Below, in pieces: positions 56,486-64,000 of a stretch of DNA of 64,000 bases. The notes below the pieces were generated by a model, which saw only the letters and a list, made by a program, of their open reading frames with translations, did not search any database and was not told the DNA's origin. Positions within the stretch are counted from its first letter, which is position 1. Every line of letters starts with the position of its first letter. The stretch is from Phyllostachys edulis. Its lineage: Eukaryota > Streptophyta > Magnoliopsida > Poales > Poaceae. The stretch is taken from contig CM070568.1 of assembly GCA_036346405.1 (NCBI GenBank), positions 6,888,221 to 6,952,220 on the forward strand, given 5' to 3'. The translations under genes and the position numbers were made by a program.

Positions 56486-59400
56486 TGTAACATCCCAATT
56501 TTCTTAGCTTTAAAAAAATCCTTTGAATAGTTAGTAGGGAGAAAAGTTACCATTTGATTTTATTTGAATTTAATTCAAAAGCTTAATATTGGACCTTGAG
56601 TAACAAAACAATTTAATATGACTAAATTCAACATGAACAATGGTCAAAACTATTTTATTTGGATTCTATGTGCTTGGATATATTTTCTAGATTTTTCTAG
56701 AATTTTTCCAAGTTCATTTACTAATTTCTATTGATTATTTGAATTTCTGGTATTTTCTAAAAAGGAAAAGGTATTTAAAATCTCAACCCTCTCTTGGGCC
56801 AATCTCTTCAAATTTCAACTCCTATTCATTTCACTTGACCCGCTTCTCGCCCCGTTTCTCATGTGACCTAACCCGCCCTTGTCCGTGGCCGTTCGATTGG
56901 TCTTGGACGCTCGGATGAGATCCACCTGCGCGCACGTTTCGTTCGCATCTCCATCTCCCGCTGACCGGTGGGCCCGCTAAGTCGTCGTCCCCGCCAAGCC
57001 TTCTTCCTCGCGTGAACTCTCGCTGCGTCCGCCATGTTTCTTCGCCGAGCTTCGTCCGACAAAAGTGGAAACGGCCCTGTTTTCATGCGCGGACTCTCCC
57101 TTCTAGAAGCCTTATCTCTCCCGCACCGTCTTGGTTCAAATTTGATTTCCGAATTCGTCTCTATCTCCTATTTCCTCGCGAGCTCGTTTCGGGTTGTTTT
57201 GATCTCTGCCGCTAATGCACCACCCTGGCCATCCCCGACTCCTATAAATAGCCCCCGAGTATCGCCCGGCCATCCGCACCAAAACCCCTCAAGCAATCGC
57301 CCCTCTAGAGCCCTAGCGCCACCGTAATCCCTCATCTAGGGTTTTCGGCTGAGCTTCTTCATCATCGAATTGCACCGCCACCATGGTCGCCTCATCGTCA
57401 TTGAGAACGCAGCTAGGTCCGTCATCACCAGAGCCACCCCTTGGACCTCTTCGCGTCATCGGAGCAGCGTCGGAACCGTTGTCCGATAATAACCGAAGCT
57501 CATCGCCGCCTCAAGCTCGCCGCCGGCCACCACAAACGTCCCCGCCCACCCGTGAGCACACCCCTGGGATCGCAATAACCGCCTCTACCCCCTGGTACCA
57601 CCCACTCCCACCGGCAAATCGCCGTTCGCCGGCGACCATCGGGTCCAGAGCCGTCGTTGCCGTCGATCTGACGTGGCCTCGCCGTGTTAGCTGCCACTTC
57701 CCTCCTTTGCCTGCATGTCAGCCAGTTGGCGCCTACGTGTGCGCCACGTGTGTGCATGCGTGGCATACCCAGCCAGCCCCGATCCCGAGGCTCGGTGAAC
57801 TGAGTTCACCGTGAGCCGTGACACTGACGTGTGGGTCCCACACGTTAGGTTTTTCTTTTATTTTCTTAATTTCTAGAATTTCCATCACCGACGTCATCCT
57901 TGCGTAGTATTCCAATTTTTCTATTAAGAAATAATTCGGGAATTCAGATAAATCCTATTTTAGGGTTTTTCTTCAATTTCAACCTTCCAAAGCTCATATC
58001 TTTTGCATTCGAACTCCAATTGAGCCCATTTAAATTTATAAATTCATCTAAATTCAAGATCTATTTATTTGAGATTTTTTATTTAAATTTTGGAGTTGGT
58101 TTTGCCTCTGTTATTTATTTATTTTGTTTGTTTGCTTCGTTTGCGAGTAGACGTCGATACTTCGAGAAGATTTGAAGAAGAGGGAGCACCTCCAGATCAA
58201 GATCAATATCTAGACCTTTTCCAAGGCAAGCTATACTTTGACCATCTTGACTCTCAGTTTCTAAAATTACTTTGATTCAAATTATTGCATTTACTTTAAG
58301 TATTTATTTAAATACTTTTGGGTGTAGTTATTAATCCAAATTGTTATAACTTCCTTGTCTACTTGATATGTCATGATCTTTTGTCACCCTAGATTGGTTT
58401 ATCTAGTTGGTGATATCGTAGTACCAACGTGGGTTGGTTAGATACGATTAGATTGCTTAGCCTTGCCACGAGTCATTATTTCATGTAAGTTGCAATTATC
58501 AACTTGACTAAGTGACTATGAAACTATGGGATAAAATTGTGTGTACTGTGTGCTATTACTCGTGATGGCATGTGTTGCACTTAAACAACTGGGTGGTAAA
58601 AGATTTGGACTATGGCAAGGGGGTGGATACTGTGTGAATTGGTGGACTGCATGAACTGTGTGCATGGGAATATTAATCTGTGTGGCATAGTTAGAATATG
58701 GAAGTCTTGCCTTGGTCAATTAAGAACTTAACTTTCTGCGCCATTGAACTGAGCCTTACTGTACGGCCACATGCCTATTGTGGGACAGGCCTAACTTAAT
58801 AAGTTATGATTTCTTGACATTGATTGCTCGGGCAGTAGGTTAGGCTCTGTGAAAAGGGTGTAGGTGTGTGCTACCATGTAGTCATATCGCGGGACGGTTT
58901 GCCGCATCCCTGTCCAACGGTGTGTGTCGTACCATCCACTGTGTATAGTTTGGTATGACGGTTTGTAAGCACATCAGGTGTGTCAATGTTAAGATGAAGT
59001 TTCTGAAATGTTTTGTTATGATTAGTGCTTGCAACACTAGTTGTATCTTGTGGGTAAAGTGTACAACCTCTACAGAGTGTTAATTAATCTATTCGAATAG
59101 CCACGTCCGCGGTCTTGGACATGCTCGGGGATTTCACACGAGGGGTAGATTTTCATAAAACAATTGGGAAGGGAGCTGTGTGATCTAAATCATATGGCTA
59201 TGTGAATAATTTGATTAGGCTATGTGTCTTTGTGAAATGAAACTGATAAATTATTATTGTCTATTTGTTTTGAGGTATGCTTTCAATCTATTATTCATAT
59301 TCAAACTGCAAATGTTGCATTTCTGCAAAAGAACCACAGAAGCCATTCCTTTGGAATAAGCCTGCATGTATATTTGCATTTCTGTGGTATGGCTTGCGAG

Positions 59401-59774
59401 TACGGTTGTGTACTCATGCTTGTTGTAAAACATGCAACAGAAGAGGAGGGGTTATCGCCTGCATTCGAGGAGTTCATCGAAGGTGCTTGATCGTAGGGTC
59501 TTGATCCCAGTCGGTTTCCTGTGGTGACTTGATGGGAGGTCATTGCTCGTTTACATTCGCCGCTATTTAATTCTCTATTAGCCCTGCGTGGCTTAATAAA
59601 TGTAAACTCGACCATAAGGTCAAAACCCTTATTTGTTAATAAAATTATTCGTTTATGTGATTAATCGCTTGTGTGGATCGATATTTACCTATGTTGACAC
59701 TGTGTGCACTAGCATGATCCTGGACTAGTGCATTGTATACAGAGGGTCCAGAATTGTATTTTTGTGTCCTGACA
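56486..59774 (+). repeat. Solo LTR 2, Tekay/Del-like, 3289 bp
   Basis: Starts TGTAACATCCCAATTTTC, ends TTGTGTCCTGACA, with a perfect 5-bp duplication and no internal region. Promoter-like CCTATAAATAGCC at 57241. It shares GGCAAGCTATACTTTGACCA and the GGACATGCT region with solo LTR 1 and its end with the LTR at 9128-10318. Open frames at 57012-57814 (GC-rich) are not considered genes. Confidence 0.9.
57243..57250 (+). promoter_or_regulatory. TATA box of solo LTR 2
   Basis: TATAAATA within a GC-rich region about 757 bp from the LTR start. Confidence 0.5.
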
Positions 59775-59779
59775 AGGAA
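59775..59779. repeat. Solo LTR 2 target duplication, right (AGGAA)
   Basis: AGGAA, identical to 56481-56485. Confidence 0.9.
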
Positions 59780-61313
59780 CCCCACCTCAGAATGGAGTGG
59801 CTGAAAGGAAGAATAGACATTTGTTGGAGGTAGCATGTTCACTCATGTTTCAGATGAATGTGCCAAAGGGATTGTGGAGCGAGGTAGTGATAACGGCAAC
59901 ATATTTCATCAATCGTATGCTGTCTCGAATACTTGGGATGAGGTCTCCAGCTGAACTTCTTTTGGGTCAGTGGGAGTTCAAGGTGCCTCCCAAGGTGTTT
60001 GGTTGTGTGTGTTTTGTACGAGATCACCGACCAGCGGTTAGCAAGTTGGATCCATAGGCATTGAAATGTATCTATTTAGGCTATTCATCAAGTCAGAAGG
60101 GCTATAGATATTGGAACTCAGTTGAACGAAGGTTGTTCGTGAGTATGGATGTGATATTCTGGGAGTTTGAGCCTTACTACACAAGTGGAGGTACTCTTGA
60201 TTAGTTTTTGGAGTTCTCTCCTATCACTGAGGGTGACAGTCGAGAGGGGGAGAACAAGGAGAGTCAACGAGAAGAAGTCATTGTGGGGACAATTCTGTGC
60301 CCAAACCTAACGGAATAGGCGAGAGATGTGATAGCCCCAAAAGAATTGAATGTTTATCAGCGAAGACACTTTGGGAAACAATGGGAGAAGCAGAGAGACA
60401 AGTAGTCAACACCTAAGCCACCACTGGTGGAGCTTTCTGAACAACCAGCCTTGCCACAGCCTGAACAGCCTTCTGAACAGCCTAAATAGCCTTCTGAATA
60501 GCGGGCCTTGCTAGTTGATCCAGTCCCAAATCCCTCCTCGGGTCTCTCTCCATCAAGTTCCTTGCCTCCCCTTGGGACGAGTGGTAATGTTCATTCTAAT
60601 CACTCTCATCTAGAGTTACCACTTGCACAACGTAGGAAAACTAGAGCTAATGTAGGAAAGCCTCTAGCTCGGTATGGCTTTGAGTATGACATTGCAAATT
60701 TCATATCATATTCCCATATCTCACCTGCATACAAAGCATTCACTGCATCTCTTCAGACAGTGCATGTTCCAAAGGATTGACGAGTTGCTAAGCAGGATCC
60801 TAAGTAGAAGGATGCCATGAAGGAAGAACTTAGTGCACTTCAGAAGAACAAGGCGTGTGATCTTGTTCCACTTCTAGCAGAAAAAAGAGCAGTAGGATGT
60901 AAATGTGTGTTTACAATTAAGAAAACTCCTAAAGGCAAGATAGAAAGATACAAGGCACGGTTGGTTGCAAAAGGTTATAGTCAAACATATGGGATAGACT
61001 ATGTGAGACCTTTTCACTAGTGGTGAAGATGAGCATGATAAGAACGTTGATCTTCTATGCAACTAACTTTGGATGGCCCCTACATCAGTTGGATATGAAG
61101 AATGCTTTTCTACACGGTGATTTACAAGAGGAGGTATACATGGAAATTCCTCCAGGCTTTGAGAACAACTAGACTGAGAGGAAGGTATGTAAACTCAAGA
61201 AGCCTTTATACAGCCTGAAGCAGTCTCCAAGGGTGTGGTTTGATAGATTCAAACGTGCAGTCTGTAGTATGGGCTATTCTCAGTGCAATGGAGATCATAA
61301 TGTGTTTTATAGG

Positions 61314-62919
61314 TGTAATATCTCGTTTAATTATTGAGCATCAAAGAGAATTAAGAAATAAAAATATTGGGATTTAGGATATAAAAATTCAGAATTTTAG
61401 AGAGGAATTAGAAATTGGGCCTTTCGACCTGTGTTTCCGTGGCCCAAGTGGGGGGAAACCAACCTTTTAGCCCAAGGCCCATTAGTGGTTTGTGTTCTAG
61501 AGGGCAAGGAGGGGGTGGGCAGCAACCCTAGCAGCCAGCCCTACCCCTCAAGCCACCTCCACCCCTCCCCCATTGCAGCCGCCACCTCCTCCCATGGAAC
61601 CACCTCACCTACAACCCCTCCCATGGCGCCACCCCTGCTACCTTCTCCCCCTTGCGTCATCCCTTTCCCCCTTGTTGTGCAACCCTACCATTTCCTCCTC
61701 CCTCTATTCCTCCTTGGTGCCAAACTGGCCAGCAAGAAGAAAGGGAAGACAGGAGAAGAAGGAAAGAAGGAAGAAAGAAAGGTGTTCTCATGGTTATTTC
61801 GGTGATCATCATCGTTTTTTTTCAAAGATGACCTTCAGATTTCCTTTGTTTTATTTATTACTTTTGCTAGTTAGAAGAAATTGTGTAGCAGATCGGGTAT
61901 TCTGTTGTTCGTATTGCGTTGTAGTTTCGGTTACTTTAGTGCAGAATCTGGAGATTTCGTCTGCTAGAGATTTGTAGATAATTTCAATAGCTTTCTGTAG
62001 AATCTTAATTCGCGTTGTTTGGATGAATAGATTTCGAGTTATGGCCTTTGCAATCATGTTGTCCAGAGTTTTCTGTCAGGTTCTGACAGTTGTAGTAATC
62101 AGTAGATTAGAAATAGTCAGTGATCTAATCATGGAATTTGACCAATATGATTATTGTAGATAATTCCTTAAGGTTTCCACAGAGACTAAGAATGCAATTT
62201 TTGGATAAACATAATGGAAGTTATGATTGTTGTAAGTTTGCTATCTACATAGGCGTCATCTTTTGGTAGCAGTTCGGTAAAATACATATTAAAATTGCTA
62301 AATTGATTAATGAGTGTTCTTGATCTCCATGAAAGATGTATATAATTGTTTAAGGAATCCAGAGGATCCAAGAACGCGAATTTTGGTTGTGTAAATCGAA
62401 AGTTATGTTTTTTGGAAGTTGTGATCCATATTTGAGTTACTGCTGGACACAGTTGTGGGAAAAACTTTAAATTGACAAAATTAATTACAGAATAAAATGT
62501 TTGACATAACTAGATTATAGTAGATAATTCCTTGTGGTTTCAGGGAAGTCCTTGATCATTATTTTTGCATGTACAGATTAAAAGAGATGAAATTGCTAAG
62601 TCGGTAATTCAGAAAATGGCAGATCTGTATTCGGGGGCTACAAACGGGAGTTTAGACCAATTGATTTGAACTTTTGATCACCTGAGAAGTTGTAGGAAAT
62701 TTCATATAGTTTTCAGATCGATGTGGTTTACTAGTTTTCGATGTGGGAATTGAAAGTTATGCTAGTTTTAGTGCCGGGATAGAATTGTGGGTTTTTGGGT
62801 GCGGGTAGGAGCGTTGTATGTTAATCACTGTTTTGCTTGCCTTGACTTGTATTGAGTGGGATGTTTAATGTAGGCGGAGTGGCTAAGGATTGGAATCACC
62901 TTCGCTCTATTCCGGTTAT
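61314..62919 (+). repeat. LTR inserted in copia RT, partial
   Basis: Starts TGTAATATCTCGTTTAATTA, abruptly ending copia RT homology. The start closely resembles that of the outer LTR (TGTAATACCCCGTTTAATTA), so probably the same family. Five bases before it are ATAGG; the matching duplication is not found in the window. It is non-coding: GC-rich to about 61700, then AT-rich. The frames at 61431-61977 are not supported as genes. It stops where another LTR starts at 62920. Confidence 0.65.
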
Positions 62920-64000
62920 TGTAACATCCCAAATAATGGTTTGCGTTTCAAATGTATAAAAATGAGGAGAAATTAAAACTTTTCATGCCTCGTGTCATTT
63001 GAAATTTTTTGGAAATTTTTCCAAGGGTTTCCTATTTTCAAAGATCAATGCCTCATTTGATGGAAGCATAGTCCTTGAAAAATCCTTAAGCAAACCTTGT
63101 GACCATACTCTGAAAATATTTTTCCTAGCTCCTAGATCACTCTGGTGACCCCTCTGAATAATTTCATAATTTTTAGAAATTATTTACTGCTTCTAAAAGG
63201 CCAGTCAAACCAGTTTGACTCTGGTCAAAACACTAGAACTTAACCTTGTGATTTTTCTAGAAACAAATACATTGTGTGAAAAGTCTTGGAAAAATTACAC
63301 AAGGTTGTTCTCAGATCCAGTGACCTTCCATAAAAAAATTTATAATTTTTGGAGCTATGAAACTCCCTCTAAAAATTCACTAACCATTTCAGCCTCATCT
63401 TTCGAAAAATCAGAATTCACTGTTCCTTGGGCTTAGACCCAAGCCTGGCTCGAGCCACTTGTTTTGGTTAAACCACCTAATTGCACCGGCGTGCTCAACT
63501 CAACCCTGCCACCCTTGCTCGTTGTGAACTGTCTGATTTGGAAATCAATGGACCCGATTGATTGGGCCGTTCGGACCGTCCGAACGCGCGCACAATTTGG
63601 ACCGCCCATTTTCAATTGAACCGTCCACATCGATTGTGCCGTTTGGACTGTCCGAACGACACACTCAATCGAGGCCGTCCATTTTCAATCCAACGATTGA
63701 AACTCACCCCGCTCATTTAAACCAACCCAGCCCTCTTTGCTTTCCGCTGACGTGTGGAGCCCACTCACCTGTTCTTCGTCTCCACGTCGCAGCCGTTCCC
63801 GTGCCACCTCGCCTGCACACGCCATGGCCAAGCTCCACCGTGCATCATCTTCAACGGGTATGGCCCTGGTATTTGATGCCCTCCAGTAGTTTCGCCAACA
63901 GTGCCGTGGTCTCAACTGCCCCTGTCACTCACTGCGTCCATACCCGAGCTCCATGGACCAAGCTCACCGTGGAGCTCCCTCTCGCGTTTCTCCACCCAAG
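62920..64000 (+). repeat. Tekay-like LTR start, runs off the window
   Basis: TGTAACATCCCAAATAATGG resembles the start of solo LTR 2. It is preceded by GTTAT (62915-62919), the candidate target duplication. It probably inserted into the LTR at 61314. The end lies beyond 64000, so solo or full element cannot be decided. Confidence 0.6.
63555..63695 (+). repeat. 76-bp imperfect tandem repeat with a dyad
   Basis: Units begin CGATTG at 63555 and 63631. Both contain GTTYGGACYGTCCGAAC and GGMCGYCCATTTTCAATY-like stretches. In unit 1 the dyad is perfect: GTTCGGAC-C-GTCCGAAC at 63569-63585. It lies in the LTR that runs off the window and may be a regulatory repeat. Confidence 0.6.

Larger units (their letters stand above)
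53641..61313 (+). mobile_element. Ty1/Copia retrotransposon with short LTR, interrupted
   Basis: A 112-bp LTR (TGTTAGAATC...AATGACA), the copia primer-binding site TGGTATCAGAGC, then gag, protease, integrase and reverse transcriptase in the Ty1/Copia order. Integrase is interrupted by solo LTR 2 (56486-59774), and RT is cut at 61313 by another LTR. The end of RT, the RNase H and the 3' LTR are not found before the window ends. The very short LTR fits the Ale-type group, but lineage is not certain. Confidence 0.85.
54418..61313 (+). pseudogene. Copia gag-pol polyprotein (broken)
   Basis: Gag from 54418 (MTPEEIEVARKEEEEAIMR, then KLKGSKNYPSWSRR, ETCVEPVDKTCMDWRMWN), with a stop at 54955. Degraded end of gag with glycine/arginine-rich repeats at 55320-55430. 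A 271-codon frame (55493-56308) holds the protease WIIDSKASKHVT (the usual DSGAS reads DSKAS), the pre-integrase zinc region LSHHRRLGH...CDACEFGKH, and the integrase core IHSDVWGPCSVTSVSGFKWVVTFID. After the nested LTR the integrase resumes with NGVAERKNRHLLEVACSLMF (59797 on). RT follows: MKEELSALQKNKACDLVPL, GKIERYKARLVAKGYSQTYGIDYV, LHQLDMKNAFLHGDLQEEVYM, KQSPRVWFDRFKRAV, broken by stops near 61018 and 61170. The YVDD box is lost because the element is cut at 61313. Confidence 0.85.

Noticed and set aside
57012..57814. Open frames of 97 and 143 codons on the plus strand
   Set aside because: They are within solo LTR 2, around and after its promoter, with low-complexity Pro/Ser/Arg content and no domain.
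61431..61977. Proline-rich frames of 124 and 134 codons
   Set aside because: They lie in the LTR that cuts copia RT; composition-driven, no homology recognised.
1..64000. tRNA, rRNA, CRISPR array or an organellar insertion
   Set aside because: No cloverleaf-like, ribosomal or regularly spaced repeat pattern was seen. The only tRNA-like signals are the short primer-binding sites of retrotransposons.

Overview
This window is plant nuclear DNA, most probably from a grass. It holds one decayed host gene of the plant-specific PPR-DYW type, a Mutator-like DNA transposon, and nested LTR retrotransposons of lineages typical of grass genomes (Ty3/Gypsy Tat/Retand-like and Tekay/Del-like, and one Ty1/Copia). 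I see no rRNA, tRNA or CRISPR array, and no clearly intact protein-coding host gene. The species cannot be told from the sequence alone.

Layout. 255-6880: a complete Mutator-like element (MULE) with about 205-bp terminal inverted repeats, a perfect 9-bp target duplication and a frameshifted minus-strand transposase. 6881-12286: the remains of a PPR-DYW gene. A GC-rich possible first exon (about 7070-7280) is separated from the PPR exon (10411-12052) by sequence carrying a 5'-truncated Tekay-like retrotransposon (8365-10318). 12287-53215: a 41-kb nest. An LTR in minus orientation (12287-14498 plus 52825-53215) was hit by element A (plus, 14499-52819, target duplication CAGGG). The 3' LTR of A was hit by element B of the same family (minus, 25900-52763). 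The gag of B was hit by element C of the same family (minus, 34460-49746, target duplication GGAGT). The gag of C was hit by a 3.3-kb solo LTR (43696-46995, target duplication CTTCT). 53221-64000: short flanking DNA, then a Ty1/Copia element (from 53641) with a 112-bp LTR. Its integrase is split by a second 3.3-kb solo LTR (56486-59774, target duplication AGGAA), and its reverse transcriptase is cut by an LTR at 61314, which itself runs into another LTR start at 62920.

Elements A, B and C share one design: LTRs of about 690-730 bp, a TGGCGCC-type primer-binding site, gag, protease, reverse transcriptase, RNase H followed by a second (archaeal-like) RNase H, integrase, a conserved non-coding block, and then a spliced gene in antisense orientation just inside the 3' LTR. 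That antisense gene resembles the protein family catalogued as 'putative gypsy type transposon' (Transposase_28). In all three copies it has its own TATAAAA box 141-151 bp before the start codon. All sense reading frames are broken by stops and indels, so none of these elements looks autonomous now.

The points most worth following up are the reconstructed insertion order with its target duplications, the conserved antisense gene and its promoter, the shared non-coding block, a strange CAG/CTG versus CGA/TCG discrepancy in element C (possibly a base-calling artefact), a reverse-transcriptase stop codon shared by A and B, and a template-switch-like rearrangement inside the PPR pseudogene.
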